A DNA stretch of 62,229 nucleotides from an uncultured Methylococcales bacterium (GCA_903902705.1 CAIUVX010000171.1:1-62229); one strand, 5' to 3'. Shown: positions 9,322 to 19,801, numbered from the stretch's first letter. Numbers and translations are program-made. Notes: generated from the letters alone by a model not told the origin.

Positions 9322-9786
9322 TTAATTCTCCGAATTTTTATCAGTCAATAGACGACGAACAGCCGCCAATTTTTCGACATCGCCTTCCGTGTTGACAGGC
9401 ACAATAGTTTTTTTACGGCGCACAAATAACAATACTGTCACTACACCGATAATTAAAAAAGTCACAGGTCCTAACCAGAGCAGACCTGTTTTTGCTTTAA
9501 AAGGGGGGTTATATAACACGAAATCACCGTAGCGTTCAGTCATGAACTGCAATATTTCATCCTTGCTTTTACCTTGTTGCAGCATTTCATGGACTTGGCG
9601 GCGCAAATCAGCAGCGAGCTCGGCATTGGAATCGCCGATAGTTTGGTTTTGACACACCAAGCAGCGTAGTTCTGAAACCAGCGTGTTATAAGTGGCTTCT
9701 TGTTCGGGATTGCTAAATTGGTAAGCATCTACCGCATTAGCCAAAGGTGATAACAGTAGTAAAAAAATAAGTATTAATGATTTCAC
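9322..9786 (-). CDS. ccmH: Cytochrome c maturation protein CcmH (apocytochrome thioredox protein)
   Basis: CcmH reduces the heme-binding cysteines of apocytochrome c. I choose a GTG start at 9786 that overlaps the ccmG stop (GTGA). This gives a 154-residue protein beginning with a clean signal peptide ending at Ala18. A longer frame would put ~17 polar residues before the signal. The active-site motif LRCLVCQNQ has C42 and C45. One membrane helix follows near residues 105-125, then a short cytoplasmic tail. Confidence 0.93.
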   Translation of the reverse strand: MKSLILIFLLLLSPLANAVDAYQFSNPEQEATYNTLVSELRCLVCQNQTIGDSNAELAADLRRQVHEMLQQGKSKDEILQFMTERYGDFVLYNPPFKAKTGLLWLGPVTFLIIGVVTVLLFVRRKKTIVPVNTEGDVEKLAAVRRLLTDKNSEN

Positions 9787-10316
9787 GCGCTTTCTGCCTG
9801 TAATTTTGTGATGAGCGGCAGTATGGTTTGCTGCCATAATTCAATGGTGACAGGCCCTGTGTACTTGTCACGAATCACGCCTTTTTTATCGATAACAAAG
9901 GTTTCTGGAACGCCATAAACGCCAAAATTGATACCAATACGTCCATCTTGATCCATAATGCTAACATTGTAGGGATTACCTAAGGTATCCAGCCATTTTT
10001 TTGCGTCCGCTGGTTCATCTTTATAATTTAAACCGACAATCACAACCGCTTTTTGTTTAGCGAGTTGATTCAGTATGGGATGTTCTTCACGACACGATAC
10101 ACACCACGATGCCCAGACATTAAACAACCACACTTGTCCTTTTAAATCCTGAGTGGACAGTTTTTCTGTAGGCGTGTTTAGTTTAGGTGCAGAAAATGAG
10201 GGCGCAGGTTTATTAATAAACGGCGAAGGTATATCACGCGGATTAAGCTTTAAGCCCATTGCAAGAAACACCGCTAGGACGATAAATAAAATTAGGGGTA
10301 TGATAAATTTAAGCAT
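9783..10316 (-). CDS. ccmG: Thiol:disulfide interchange protein CcmG/DsbE
   Basis: A membrane-anchored periplasmic thioredoxin that feeds reductant to the cytochrome c maturation system. The anchor is residues ~3-21. The thioredoxin active site WASWCVSCREEHP has C72 and C75. I choose ATG at 10316 over an upstream TTG at 10370, because it puts the hydrophobic anchor at the very N-terminus. It is 177 residues and first of ccmGHI; the other ccm genes (ABCDEF) are not in this window. Confidence 0.94.
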   Translation of the reverse strand: MLKFIIPLILFIVLAVFLAMGLKLNPRDIPSPFINKPAPSFSAPKLNTPTEKLSTQDLKGQVWLFNVWASWCVSCREEHPILNQLAKQKAVVIVGLNYKDEPADAKKWLDTLGNPYNVSIMDQDGRIGINFGVYGVPETFVIDKKGVIRDKYTGPVTIELWQQTILPLITKLQAESA

Positions 10317-10398
10317 AGTTAACAGGAAAAAGTGAAGTTTATGGCGTTTTGTAGCTGAATAAATCAACAAAACGTCAAACGATGGTTAAAAAACCACC

Positions 10399-10596
10399 TT
10401 ATTGAAAAAAGACATTATCGTCATTGTCGTCTTCTGATAACAGCGACTCGCCCGCAATACGCTTTTCTTCCATTACCCACTCGCCTAAATCAATCAAGCG
10501 ACAACGTTCACTACAAAAAGGTTTAAACTGCTGTTCAGCCGTCCAAGACACAGCACGCTTACAACTTGGGCATTTTACTACCAGTGAAGATGACAT
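10399..10596 (-). CDS. yacG: DNA gyrase inhibitor YacG, zinc-binding
   Basis: A small protein of 65 residues with one zinc site formed by C9, C12, C28 and C32 and an acidic C-terminal tail. In E. coli YacG binds GyrB and inhibits gyrase. The ATG overlaps the zapD stop (ATGA), consistent with translational coupling in the pilBCD-coaE-zapD-yacG operon. Confidence 0.93.
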   Translation of the reverse strand: MSSSLVVKCPSCKRAVSWTAEQQFKPFCSERCRLIDLGEWVMEEKRIAGESLLSEDDNDDNVFFQ

Positions 10597-11366
10597 CAGA
10601 ATAAACAGCAGGTTAAAGTGAAAGGAATATTGTTGGCTGTTTGAGTAGGACGAATATTATCGACAGACGGATTCATAAATCTAACCGAGCAACGGTGTTT
10701 ACCGCCACTGATTTCGGCAAAACAAAGGATAGATTTATCTACACTCACTTTGAGCATTTGATAAGACATATCTTTATCCAAGGAAATTTGAAAAAAACCA
10801 GCGGGGGCGACCTCTCGACTAGGTGATCCACTGTTACGAATAAAATTAAGGATTAGACTAATAGCTATACGAATATCATCAAATGGCTGACTCCATTGCT
10901 GAAGATTTTTTAAGCGTATGTGTTCATCCTGTTCAAGCCAATAATGATATTCGGGTAAGTCAAAAGAACATGAGCCACCAGGAATAGTGCTACGTTGGGC
11001 AATGCTCTGAAATAACTCGCTTTGCATGACATTAATGCCAATTTTACCTTTGACCGCATGAAGTTTTTTGCTCATAAGGGAAATTTCAAGCAAAACACTC
11101 GCATTAGCTTCTTGTTGCTCTGCTATGTTGCGTAAGGTTTTTGCATCACGCTCCAGTTCTTTTAGCACTTCTGATTTCAAATCATTACGTTGAAAAATCA
11201 TGATAATATCCAACAAGGCACTCAGCGCGGCACGTTTATCAGACGCGGTAGCACCCGCAGAAAAATGTAAAAATTGCTGAAATAACTGTTCTAGTCTTAT
11301 GAAAACACGAATTCGTTCATTGAGTGGAAATTCATAAGTAATGGTGGTATTCACAGACGAGTTCAT
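10596..11366 (-). CDS. zapD: Cell division protein ZapD
   Basis: ZapD crosslinks FtsZ filaments at the division ring. The 256-residue sequence has the family's opening ([19 protein letters not shown]), a helical N-terminal domain, and the [16 protein letters not shown] segment leading to a beta-rich C-terminal domain. It lies between coaE (one-base gap) and yacG (overlap), the usual gammaproteobacterial order. Confidence 0.95.
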   Translation of the reverse strand: MNSSVNTTITYEFPLNERIRVFIRLEQLFQQFLHFSAGATASDKRAALSALLDIIMIFQRNDLKSEVLKELERDAKTLRNIAEQQEANASVLLEISLMSKKLHAVKGKIGINVMQSELFQSIAQRSTIPGGSCSFDLPEYHYWLEQDEHIRLKNLQQWSQPFDDIRIAISLILNFIRNSGSPSREVAPAGFFQISLDKDMSYQMLKVSVDKSILCFAEISGGKHRCSVRFMNPSVDNIRPTQTANNIPFTLTCCLF

Positions 11367-11367
11367 C

Positions 11368-11964
11368 CTAGTAAGTGCTTAATGAAAGGTATAAGTTGTG
11401 CAGTTTTTCAATCTGCATCGCAAGTTCAGTATCGGTTTTAGTGTTATCAATAATATCATCTGCCTGCGCTGTTCTAACAGCACGAGATACTTGACTATCT
11501 ATAATAGAGTGTACGCGCTCAACAGTGAGATGATCTCGTTCAACGACTCGTTTGATTTGGATGTCCACAGGACAATCAATTACCAGTACTCTATCGACAA
11601 AATCAGTCTGGTGGGTTTCGAATAATAACGGAATACTGATGAGGCAATAAGGCGCGTTAAGTAATGCCACTTGTTCCCTTATCATTTGATATACCAAGGG
11701 ATGAATAATAGCTTCAAGTTTTTGCTTTTGTGACGGATCACTGAAAACCAACTCACGAAGTGACTCTCTATTTAGCGAACCGTCGGCACACAGACTGGTC
11801 GCGCCAAATTGTTGTTCAATTAACTTAAGTGCTGGCTGTCCAATTGCAACCACCTGATGCGCTAGTTCGTCCGCATCGATGACAGGCACATTGAGTTGTG
11901 TGAAAAACCGCGCCACTGTACTTTTGCCACAACCAATGCCACCTGTAAGTCCTATTTTTAACAT
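11368..11964 (-). CDS. coaE: Dephospho-CoA kinase
   Basis: The last enzyme of coenzyme A synthesis, phosphorylating dephospho-CoA at the 3'-OH of the ribose. The Walker A loop GLTGGIGCGKST is at residues 6-17, followed by the DADELAH motif. At 198 residues it is full length. It starts one base after the pilD stop and belongs to the pilus/zapD operon. Confidence 0.96.
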   Translation of the reverse strand: MLKIGLTGGIGCGKSTVARFFTQLNVPVIDADELAHQVVAIGQPALKLIEQQFGATSLCADGSLNRESLRELVFSDPSQKQKLEAIIHPLVYQMIREQVALLNAPYCLISIPLLFETHQTDFVDRVLVIDCPVDIQIKRVVERDHLTVERVHSIIDSQVSRAVRTAQADDIIDNTKTDTELAMQIEKLHNLYLSLSTY

Positions 11965-11965
11965 C

Positions 11966-12829
11966 CTATAAACCTGCTGATGTTAAATACAGGCGATTAA
12001 TATCATTACCCCACAATAAAGCTAACCAACCTGCCGCCGCTAAATAAGGCCCAAAGGGAATAGGAATGTTATGGTCACGTTTAGCAAAAATTATCATGGT
12101 AATGCCAATCACTGCACCGACTAATGACGATAATAAAATAATCAGCGGCAAGGTTTGCCAGCCTAGCCATGCACCGAATAATGCCAGCAATTTAAAATCA
12201 CCATAGCCCATGCCTTCTTTGCCAGTGACTAATTTGAAACCTTGATAAATTGTCCAAAGCACCATGTAACCTGCAATGGCACCGATAATACTGGCTTGCG
12301 TATCAGTGTAAACATCAAATAAACTCAATGCGAGTCCTATCCAAAGCACGGGCAGGGTAATGGAGTCGGGCAACAATTGGTGGTCTATATCAATAAAACT
12401 CAGCGCAATTAACACCCAAGTCAGCACCAAAGCAAACGCAGCTTGTGGTGTATAACCAAAATGCCACGCGACTATTGTTGAGGTAATTGCTGTAAAAGCT
12501 TCTATCAATGGATAGCGCAGGCTAATCGGATTTTTACAGTTTGCACATTGCCCTTTTAAAAAAATATAACTAATCACGGGTATATTTTGATAAGCCTTAA
12601 TCGGTGACTGGCAACGTGGGCAACGGGACAAGGGTAAAGACAAATTAAAAGGCTCACCCTCTTCCTCTGCTTCCATCTGCAAATACTCTATACAGTCTTT
12701 ACGCCATTCGCGTTGCATTATAATCGGCAAGCGATAAATGACCACATTAAGAAAACTACCAACTAATAAGCCAATAATTCCCGCTAAACCAGCAAATAAG
12801 TACGGTGAAGCTAACAATAATGCTGTCAT
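11966..12829 (-). CDS. pilD: Type IV prepilin peptidase/N-methyltransferase
   Basis: An inner-membrane aspartic protease that removes prepilin leaders and methylates the new N-terminal Phe. The cytoplasmic zinc-binding cysteines are C70, C73, C95 and C98. Catalytic aspartates sit in SFIDIDHQLLPD (D147/D149) and GMGYGDFK (D211). About seven membrane helices are visible. At 287 residues it is full length. It follows pilC directly. Confidence 0.96.
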   Translation of the reverse strand: MTALLLASPYLFAGLAGIIGLLVGSFLNVVIYRLPIIMQREWRKDCIEYLQMEAEEEGEPFNLSLPLSRCPRCQSPIKAYQNIPVISYIFLKGQCANCKNPISLRYPLIEAFTAITSTIVAWHFGYTPQAAFALVLTWVLIALSFIDIDHQLLPDSITLPVLWIGLALSLFDVYTDTQASIIGAIAGYMVLWTIYQGFKLVTGKEGMGYGDFKLLALFGAWLGWQTLPLIILLSSLVGAVIGITMIIFAKRDHNIPIPFGPYLAAAGWLALLWGNDINRLYLTSAGL

Positions 12830-14056
12830 TTAGCCAACTGCCGCGCCCAATTTGAAGATAGGCAAATACATAGCGACAATCAAACCACCCACTAATATAC
12901 CTAATATGACCATGATGATAGGCTCCATTAAACTACTGAGGTTATCGACCAGATTGTCTACTTCTTCCTCATAAAAATCAGCCACTTTACTTAACATGGC
13001 ATCCATAGAACCAGCCTCTTCACCGATGGCAACCATTTGTTGTACCATGAATGGAAAAATATCAGTCATTGCCATTGCTGCCTGTAATCGATTACCCATA
13101 GACACTTCTTCACGAATTTTCATCACCGCGTCGTAATAAACAATATTACCACAAGCCCCTGCTACCGATTCTAAAGCTTCGACTAATGGTACACCCGCAG
13201 CCGACATGGTTGATAAGGTTCTAGCAAAACGCGCAATCGCTGATTTATTTAAAATTAAACCAACGATAGGCAATTTGAGCATCAATCTATCCAAAAAATG
13301 GTTAAATTTGAGCGATCGTTTTTTGAAATAGCCAAAAGTATATTTAATGCTGAGAATTATACCTAGAACAATCCACCAATTTTTTTGCATCCACTCCGAC
13401 ATACTGACGACCATTTTTGTGAAAGCGGGTAGGTCTGCACCAAAACTTTCAAACAATGCGGCAAAAACAGGAACAACAAAAACCAGCAAAATAGTGGTAA
13501 CAATAAAAGCGACAACCAACACCGCAACAGGGTAAGTAAGAGCCTTTTTGATTTTTTTCTTCATTGACTCGGTTTTTTCTTTATAAGTGGCTATCTTTTC
13601 GAGTAACCCCTCCAATATCCCCGCTTTTTCACCCGCTTCAACCAAATTACAAAATAACTCATCAAAATAGATGGGGCGTTTTCTCAGCGATTCAGCCAAG
13701 GTATCTCCACCCTCAATATCAATTTTTATACCTAGTATTAAATCACGCATACTCAAGTTGTCGTGACCTCTACCGACAATATCAAATGATTGTACCAACG
13801 CTACCCCTGCCTGCAACATAGTTGCTAGCTGTCTGGCAAAAATAGCAATGTCACTTGGCAGGATTGCTTGTGATCTAGGTCCGAATAACTGTATTTGCTT
13901 GGGTTTTTTCTTGATTTTAGTAACCCGATAGCCCATTTTTCGCAATTCACTTTTTGCCGCCATATCATTTTTTGCGGCGATTTCTCCCTTGATAGGTTTC
14001 TTGTTTTTATCAAGACCTTGCCAGAGAAAATCTGTTTGTTCAAGTTGTTCTGCCAT
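12830..14056 (-). CDS. pilC: Type IV pilus inner-membrane platform protein PilC
   Basis: The integral membrane platform that couples the assembly ATPase to pilin extraction. Two repeated GspF domains are visible (~70-195 and ~275-395), each with a conserved FARTLSTM/FARQLATML-type motif. Three to four membrane helices are visible. The 408-residue length is standard. It sits between pilB (two-base gap) and pilD. Confidence 0.96.
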   Translation of the reverse strand: MAEQLEQTDFLWQGLDKNKKPIKGEIAAKNDMAAKSELRKMGYRVTKIKKKPKQIQLFGPRSQAILPSDIAIFARQLATMLQAGVALVQSFDIVGRGHDNLSMRDLILGIKIDIEGGDTLAESLRKRPIYFDELFCNLVEAGEKAGILEGLLEKIATYKEKTESMKKKIKKALTYPVAVLVVAFIVTTILLVFVVPVFAALFESFGADLPAFTKMVVSMSEWMQKNWWIVLGIILSIKYTFGYFKKRSLKFNHFLDRLMLKLPIVGLILNKSAIARFARTLSTMSAAGVPLVEALESVAGACGNIVYYDAVMKIREEVSMGNRLQAAMAMTDIFPFMVQQMVAIGEEAGSMDAMLSKVADFYEEEVDNLVDNLSSLMEPIIMVILGILVGGLIVAMYLPIFKLGAAVG

Positions 14057-14058
14057 TG

Positions 14059-15804
14059 TTACTCCTTCGTTATACGGTCAATTTCTTCTAAGCTGGTCAT
14101 ACCCATGCGTACTTTGTTGAGACCAGACCTTCGTAAATCATTAAAACCTTCGGCTAAAGAGCAATCGGCTATTTCCATTGCATTCGCGCCATTTAAGATG
14201 AGTTCACGCAATTTTTCTGTCATTTTCATTACCTGATAAATACCGACTCGACCTTTATAGCCATTGGTACACAGATCACAGCCGACAGGACTGAATATAT
14301 GTAATTCGCTTAGCTCTTCTTCTTTAAAGCCTGCTTCCATAAGCAGCTTAGGGGGAAAGTGAACCTCTTTTTTACAGTGGACACAGAGTCTTCGACCTAA
14401 GCGTTGCGCCATAATAAGATTGACCGAAGACACTACGTTAAAAGCTGGAATTCCCATTTGTAGCAGTCGGTTTAGGGTTTGCGGTGCGTCATTGGTATGT
14501 AATGTTGATAATACCATGTGTCCCGTTTGTGCGGCTTTAACGGCAATTTCAGCAGTTTCTAAATCTCGAATCTCACCCACCATGATAATATCAGGATCTT
14601 GTCGTAAAAAAGCACGCAAGGCAGTCGCGAAGGTTAACCCTGCCTTAGGATTCATGTTGACCTGATTAATGCCTTCTACGGTAATTTCGACGGGGTCTTC
14701 AGCAGTAGAAATATTAACATCAGTGGTATTAAGAATGTTTAGCCCTGTGTACAAGGTCACAGTTTTACCACTACCCGTAGGTCCTGTGACCAACACCAAA
14801 CCGTAAGGTCGATTAATTGCTTCAAGAAAAAGTTCTTGTTGAATAGGCTCAAAGCCCAGCTTTTCAACGCCCAATTGCGCATTAGTAGGATCCAAAATAC
14901 GCATAACGACTTTTTCACCAAATAACGTAGGACAAGTATTGACTCGAAAATCGATGGCGCGGTTTTTAGATAAAATCAGCTTGATACGTCCGTCCTGAGG
15001 AATGCGACGTTCAGCAATATCCATCTTCGACATAACCTTGATTCGAGAGACAATTCTATTGGCTATACCAGGAGGTGGGCTCACAATAGTATGTAGCATT
15101 CCATCTGTTCTAAAACGAATACGAAAGGTTTTTTCATAAGGCTCAAAATGTATATCTGATACGCCTTTTTTAATGGAATCCAATAATACTTTGTTGACGA
15201 AACGCACAATCGGGGCTTCGTCAATATCGGCATTAATATCGACTGTGGGTCCTTCTTCACTGGCGGTGACAATATTGTCAAAATCCTCATCGACCATATC
15301 GATAAGAGCATCACCTGTTTCTATAGCGAGTTCAATAGCTTTAGCCAGTTTGTTTTCTTCAACCAAAACTACTTTTGGATTCAACAAACTATGAAACTTA
15401 ATATCATCTATTGCCTGAGAATTGCTTGGATCAGATAGGGCAATAAACAAAGACTTGCCTCTGACAAGCAGAGGCAAGGTGTTATGTTGGCGAATGAGTT
15501 TTTCGCTGATGATGAGTTTTTCGCTGCCTTTAACAGCAGGAATGTCAGCACTTTTTATGGGGGGAGGTAGGCTACGGCAATCAATAGCATCCAAGTCAAA
15601 AAAAGGCAAGCCAAACTGAATAGCAATTTTTTCAGCAACCACTTTACTGTCAACCAGTTTATGGGCAACAAGATAACTCAGTGGCGAAACCTTATTTCTT
15701 TTCGCTTCTTGGTCATGAATCTTTGCATCACTTTCAGACAGCAAATCGCTCTGAACAAGGAAATTCACAATACCGCTAAGTTGAACATTTGGTGCAGTAG
15801 CCAT
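14059..15804 (-). CDS. pilB: Type IV pilus assembly ATPase PilB
   Basis: Cytoplasmic hexameric ATPase powering pilus extension. Domains in order are an N-terminal MshEN/GSPII_E N domain (to ~160), then a RecA-like domain with Walker A GPTGSGKT near residue 340 and Walker B in QDPDIIMVGEIRD. A tetracysteine zinc motif is formed by CVHC and CDLC in the C-terminal third. It is 581 residues long. First gene of pilBCD-coaE-zapD-yacG. The major pilin gene is not in this window. Confidence 0.97.
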   Translation of the reverse strand: MATAPNVQLSGIVNFLVQSDLLSESDAKIHDQEAKRNKVSPLSYLVAHKLVDSKVVAEKIAIQFGLPFFDLDAIDCRSLPPPIKSADIPAVKGSEKLIISEKLIRQHNTLPLLVRGKSLFIALSDPSNSQAIDDIKFHSLLNPKVVLVEENKLAKAIELAIETGDALIDMVDEDFDNIVTASEEGPTVDINADIDEAPIVRFVNKVLLDSIKKGVSDIHFEPYEKTFRIRFRTDGMLHTIVSPPPGIANRIVSRIKVMSKMDIAERRIPQDGRIKLILSKNRAIDFRVNTCPTLFGEKVVMRILDPTNAQLGVEKLGFEPIQQELFLEAINRPYGLVLVTGPTGSGKTVTLYTGLNILNTTDVNISTAEDPVEITVEGINQVNMNPKAGLTFATALRAFLRQDPDIIMVGEIRDLETAEIAVKAAQTGHMVLSTLHTNDAPQTLNRLLQMGIPAFNVVSSVNLIMAQRLGRRLCVHCKKEVHFPPKLLMEAGFKEEELSELHIFSPVGCDLCTNGYKGRVGIYQVMKMTEKLRELILNGANAMEIADCSLAEGFNDLRRSGLNKVRMGMTSLEEIDRITKE

Positions 15805-15841
15805 GTAATCTTATGTTGTCAGTGGTGAAGAATATGAGTAG

Positions 15842-15869
15842 GTAGGGTACGACGCATTGCGTACCCTAC
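15842..15869. repeat. Inverted repeat GTAGGGTACG/CGTACCCTAC
   Basis: A perfect 10-bp stem with an 8-base loop lies in the 73-bp gap between valS and pilB. It is AT-poor and has no T-run. It looks like one of the dispersed short palindromes of this genome; it could also weaken read-through from valS into pilB. Confidence 0.55.
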
Positions 15870-15877
15870 GCGCTAAC

Positions 15878-18688
15878 TTACAAAGACTGAATTTTACTTC
15901 TTTGTTGCTCAAGATTGCTAAGTATAGAATGTAAATCAGCCAATTTTGCTTTTTCTTTATCGATAACATCAGCTGGGGCTTTATCAATGAAGTTAGAACT
16001 ACTTAATTTACCTTCAATTCTGGGCAATTCCTTGCTGATTTTTTGAATTTCTTTGTCTAGTCTGATTAATTCAGCTTCTTTATCAATCAGTCCCGCCATC
16101 GGAATCAAAATTTTCAGGTCGCCAACTAAAGCCATTGCTGATTCTGGACTTACATCCTCAGGATTTAACCAAGTGATGGTCTCTAAGCGAGCCAGCCTTT
16201 CTAAATAGCTGCGATTGTTAGCTAAACACTGTTGGTCAATTGTTGATCCATTCTGCAATAATACAGGCAATGGCTTACTAGGGGCAATATTCATTTCCCC
16301 TCGAATACGGCGCACCCCTAGAATAAACTGCATTAACCATTGGGTTTCGGCAATCGCACCGACATCACAAGCAGCCTCATCATAGACAGGATAAGGCTGC
16401 AACATAATGGTATCGCCCACAATACCTGCTAATGGCGCGACTCGTTGCCAAATTTCTTCGGTAATAAAAGGCATAATCGGATGCGCTAAACGCAAGATAC
16501 TTTCCAGTACGTTTAACAGCGTTTTGCGTGTACCGCGTTGTAATGCCTCATCATCCGATTGCAACGAAACTTTTGCCAGTTCCAAATACCAATCACAGTA
16601 TTCATTCCACACAAATTCATAAATCGCTTGTGCAGCTAAATCAAAGCGATAATTGTCAATCGCGTGGCTGGTGACTTTCGTGACTTCATGTAAACGAGAC
16701 ACTATCCAACGATCCACTTGCGTATATGTACACTGTGCATCGGATAATCCACAATCCTGTTCTTCGGTATTCATCAACACATACCGCGCAGCGTTCCATA
16801 ATTTATTACAGAAGTTACGATAGCCTTCAGTACGCGCCAAATCAAAACGAATATCACGCCCTGTCGAGGCCAACGAGGCAAAAGTAAAACGTAGCGCGTC
16901 AGTGCCGTAAGATTGAATACCGTCTGGAAAATCTTTGCGTGTTGCTTGCTCGATTTTTTTCGCCAAATGCGGCTGCATCATGCCGCCTATGCGTTTAGTC
17001 ACTAAGGTTTCTAAATCAATGCCATCAATAATATCAATCGGATCAATAATATTACCTTTGGACTTGGACATTTTCTGCCCTTCGGCATCACGCACCAAGC
17101 CATGAATATAAACTTCTTTAAACGGCACTTGCCCTTGAAATTTCAAGCCCATCATAATCATCCGCGCCACCCAGAAGAAAATAATGTCAAAGCCTGTGAC
17201 TAACACGCTGGTTGGATAATGCTTGGCTAATTCTTCGGTATTTTCAGGCCAGCCCAAAGTTGAAAACGGCCATAACGCCGATGAAAACCAAGTATCCAGC
17301 ACATCTTCATCTTGTTTCAACGCATAATCAGCAGGTAGATTATGTTGCTCACGAATCGCCTCTTCAGTACGCCCCACATAAATATTGCCCATCTCGTCAT
17401 ACCACGCAGGGATACGATGTCCCCACCAAATTTGCCGTGAAATACACCAGTCTTGGATATTACGCATCCAATCAAAATAAGTATTTTTCCAGTTATCGGG
17501 AACAAACTTAATATCACCGTTTTCAACAGCGGCAATTGCAGGTTCAGCTAACGGTGCAACTTTTACATACCATTGGTCAGTTAATAATGGCTCAATCACC
17601 GCGCCTGTTCTGTCCCCGCGTGGAGTCATCAATTTATGGTCGGCAATTTTTTCTAACAAACCGAGTGCGTCTAAATCAGCCACCATTTGTTTACGCGCTA
17701 CAAAACGGTCTAAGCCTTGATAAGCCGCAGGAATTAAATCACCCTCGTCTTCTTCATTGCTACGAATCGCCGCATCGACAGTGAATAAATTAATCAAACC
17801 ACCATGCGGCAAGGCTTGCATTGCCGAGGTATGACGATGGCGTGTCCACACCCCATAATCATTAAAATCATGCGCAGGGGTGATTTTCACGCAACCCGTA
17901 CCAAACTCAGGATCAACATAGTCATCGGCAATAATCGGAATCCGTCTACCCGTCAAAGGCAACTCAACAAACTCACCCAGCAGATGCTTATAACGCTCAT
18001 CATTCGGATGAATCGCCACCGCCGCATCACCTAACATCGTTTCAGGGCGCGTGGTGGCTACGATTAAATGCCCTTGCCCATTCGATAATGGATAACGCAA
18101 ATGCCACATAAAACCATTTTCTTCTTCCGACAACACTTCCAAATCAGACACGGCGGTATGCAGCACAGGATCCCAATTCACCAGTCGTTTGCCGCGATAA
18201 ATCAGCCCTTCTTCATACAAGCGTATAAACACTTCCTGCACGGCATCGGACATTCCCTCATCCATCGTAAAGCGTTCGCGTGACCAATCCAGCGATGAAC
18301 CCATACGGCGTAATTGACGGGTAATCGTACCGCCTGATTCTTCTTTCCATTGCCAGACTTTTTTAACAAACTCCTCGCGTCCGTAATCATGGCGCGTTTT
18401 GCCTTCCGCATTACACAAGCGTTCAACCACCATTTGCGTGGCAATCCCCGCGTGGTCAGTCCCCGCTTGCCACAATGTGCTATAGCCTTTCATCCGATGA
18501 TAACGGGTAAGCGCGTCCATAATCGTATCTTGAAACGCATGACCCATGTGTAGACTACCTGTGACATTAGGCGGCGGAATCATAATGCAATAAGACTCAT
18601 CGGCAGGTTTAGCAGAGAAATAATCGTTCGCTTCCCAAGTGTCGTACCAGCGTTGTTCAATCGCGTGTGGTGAATATGTTTTTTCCAT
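15878..18688 (-). CDS. valS: Valine-tRNA ligase
   Basis: Class I aminoacyl-tRNA synthetase charging tRNA-Val. The HIGH-type motif is HMGH at residues 47-50 after PPPNVTGSL, and the KMSKSKGN loop is in the central part. An editing domain lies between them and a coiled-coil arm closes the C-terminus (~870-936). It is 936 residues long, starting at ATG 18688. Upstream lies repeat A copy 2 and then the hicBA pair on the same strand. Confidence 0.97.
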   Translation of the reverse strand: MEKTYSPHAIEQRWYDTWEANDYFSAKPADESYCIMIPPPNVTGSLHMGHAFQDTIMDALTRYHRMKGYSTLWQAGTDHAGIATQMVVERLCNAEGKTRHDYGREEFVKKVWQWKEESGGTITRQLRRMGSSLDWSRERFTMDEGMSDAVQEVFIRLYEEGLIYRGKRLVNWDPVLHTAVSDLEVLSEEENGFMWHLRYPLSNGQGHLIVATTRPETMLGDAAVAIHPNDERYKHLLGEFVELPLTGRRIPIIADDYVDPEFGTGCVKITPAHDFNDYGVWTRHRHTSAMQALPHGGLINLFTVDAAIRSNEEDEGDLIPAAYQGLDRFVARKQMVADLDALGLLEKIADHKLMTPRGDRTGAVIEPLLTDQWYVKVAPLAEPAIAAVENGDIKFVPDNWKNTYFDWMRNIQDWCISRQIWWGHRIPAWYDEMGNIYVGRTEEAIREQHNLPADYALKQDEDVLDTWFSSALWPFSTLGWPENTEELAKHYPTSVLVTGFDIIFFWVARMIMMGLKFQGQVPFKEVYIHGLVRDAEGQKMSKSKGNIIDPIDIIDGIDLETLVTKRIGGMMQPHLAKKIEQATRKDFPDGIQSYGTDALRFTFASLASTGRDIRFDLARTEGYRNFCNKLWNAARYVLMNTEEQDCGLSDAQCTYTQVDRWIVSRLHEVTKVTSHAIDNYRFDLAAQAIYEFVWNEYCDWYLELAKVSLQSDDEALQRGTRKTLLNVLESILRLAHPIMPFITEEIWQRVAPLAGIVGDTIMLQPYPVYDEAACDVGAIAETQWLMQFILGVRRIRGEMNIAPSKPLPVLLQNGSTIDQQCLANNRSYLERLARLETITWLNPEDVSPESAMALVGDLKILIPMAGLIDKEAELIRLDKEIQKISKELPRIEGKLSSSNFIDKAPADVIDKEKAKLADLHSILSNLEQQRSKIQSL

Positions 18689-18730
18689 GTGTGACTCGTG
18701 TGTTTGTGTTGTGAATTTGTTTTATATTCT

Positions 18731-18829
18731 AGTTCCCACGCGCTGCGTGGGAATTCATACTGACCGCGCTGCGGTCTGTTCAACGCGGCGCGTTGAGACT
18801 GCATTCCCACGCGGCGCGTGGGAACGAGA
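18731..18829. repeat. Palindromic repeat family A, copy 2 (complete ~100-bp form)
   Basis: Four palindromes in a row: TTCCCACGCG-arm palindrome (18733-18753), GACCGCGCTGCGGTC (18762-18776), CAACGCGGCGCGTTG (18781-18795) and a second TTCCCACGCG-arm palindrome (18804-18824). It lies between valS and hicA. This copy is the same length class as the copy at 47257-47358, in opposite orientation. Confidence 0.9.
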
Positions 18830-18833
18830 AAAA

Positions 18834-19016
18834 TTAATCACTTAAACCCAATTGTTTTTTAATATGCTTTACCAGCATATCGTCAATCTCACTATGACGA
18901 GGAATCGGTTGTTTTTTGCTATTATGCGGATTGATATAAATATCGTGTCTGCCGCCATTTCGATGTAATACACAATCGTGCTGTTGCAACCATCGAATAA
19001 ACTCGTTACGCTTCAC
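18834..19016 (-). CDS. hicA: HicA-type toxin (mRNA interferase)
   Basis: A 60-residue protein with the double-stranded RNA-binding-like HicA fold pattern. It has the key His in NGGRHDIY (H24), where many family members have GSH, and a C-terminal helix. HicA cleaves mRNA independently of translation. It overlaps the upstream hicB by 11 bases, and its stop lies five bases from repeat A copy 2. The order hicB then hicA is the less common one. Confidence 0.85.
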   Translation of the reverse strand: MKRNEFIRWLQQHDCVLHRNGGRHDIYINPHNSKKQPIPRHSEIDDMLVKHIKKQLGLSD

Positions 19017-19203
19017 AAACGATTTCCTTTATTTGATATTGTGGCGGTAAATCGTCAAATACCATCATTTGATAAGCATCAATAATATTTGCTTCCAGCT
19101 CTTCTAGGCTTTCACCTTGCGTCATGATTTCAGGGTATTCCATTATTTTCCCCAGCCAAAATTTGTCTGATTTCCAGTAAATCAAATGAAATTTATTAGA
19201 CAT
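19006..19203 (-). CDS. hicB: HicB-type antitoxin
   Basis: A 65-residue partial RNase H-like fold, with the family pattern of an aromatic start, WLGKIMEYPEIMTQGESLEELEANI and a C-terminal helix. There is no DNA-binding C-terminal extension, so this is the short HicB form. It overlaps hicA by 11 bases and presumably neutralises it. Confidence 0.82.
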   Translation of the reverse strand: MSNKFHLIYWKSDKFWLGKIMEYPEIMTQGESLEELEANIIDAYQMMVFDDLPPQYQIKEIVCEA

Positions 19204-19258
19204 ATTCGTTACCTTATTTAGTTTTTGAAAATGGATAATTCAATAATCCTGTAAAAGA

Positions 19259-19489
19259 TTATGCCGCATGACGCAATCGTTCCTCTATTTCATTATGTAA
19301 AGCAATATAATGGCGATAATCATTACTCCATTCTATATAAATAATATCATCCGCTAACAAACCTTTACTGTATTGTTCAAAAAAGTATTCCGAACTCATA
19401 TTATGGTTGGTTTCATAAACTTGTAGCCGCTTTGCTAAATCACACAAGGCATCTAGCGGTGAAGTATATTCAATTGTTTGTTTACGCAT
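19259..19489 (-). CDS. Small antitoxin-like protein of unknown family (76 aa)
   Basis: I do not recognise a named family with certainty. The protein is acidic, with a motif MSSEYFFEQYSKG and EWSNDYRHY. From memory this resembles small proteins that accompany toxin genes in cyanobacteria and gammaproteobacteria. No partner toxin is visible: the next gene downstream is hicB and the next upstream is another orphan antitoxin-like gene. The ATG at 19489 is preceded by a weak GAGGAAT-type ribosome site. Confidence 0.6.
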   Translation of the reverse strand: MRKQTIEYTSPLDALCDLAKRLQVYETNHNMSSEYFFEQYSKGLLADDIIYIEWSNDYRHYIALHNEIEERLRHAA

Positions 19490-19532
19490 TATTTATTCCT
19501 CATTATTGCGTTATAGAATATCTTAGTAAGTT

Positions 19533-19566
19533 ACCCTAGATTCCGCTACGCTCGATCTAGGCTACT
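19533..19566. repeat. Palindromic repeat family C, copy 1
   Basis: Arms CCTAGAT (19535-19541) and ATCTAGG (19555-19561) enclose TCCGCTACGCTCG. A second copy with a degenerate right arm is at 19912-19945. The stop codon of the gene at 19562-19801 lies inside this element. Confidence 0.75.
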
Positions 19567-19801
19567 TGCTTTGCCATGCCGATATTCTTAATTGTTTACC
19601 ATATTCAGTAGCGTTTTCAATATCAGTAAATGCCGTGCCATCACTAACTTCATTGTCTGGGTAATGAATAGGACGCGAACACGCTAAAAGGTCAGGTTTA
19701 TTTTTTTTGATGTGGTAGTGTTGCAATAAACGAAAAACTAACTCTAAATAACTGTCGTCTAATTGCTCAATTTCTTGTTTTAAATCTGCTTTCGTTATCA
19801 T
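19562..19801 (-). CDS. Orphan antitoxin-like protein (79 aa)
   Basis: The layout is that of antitoxins paired with VapC-type toxins: a helical N-terminal part (QLDDSYLELVFRLLQHY) and a C-terminal tail like those ending in FxDIENATEYGKQLR. No toxin follows. Instead the gene ends inside repeat C copy 1, which supplies its stop codon and probably the last residues. It may be a remnant of a pair that lost its toxin. Confidence 0.55.
   Translation of the reverse strand: MITKADLKQEIEQLDDSYLELVFRLLQHYHIKKNKPDLLACSRPIHYPDNEVSDGTAFTDIENATEYGKQLRISAWQSK

Noticed and set aside
18639-18845. Open frame encoding LVPTRCVG...AFPRGAWERE over repeat A copy 2
   Set aside because: The frame is created by the repeat itself; there is no ribosome site and the flanking codons have no protein-like pattern. 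Only the copy at 47257-47358 is inside a real gene.
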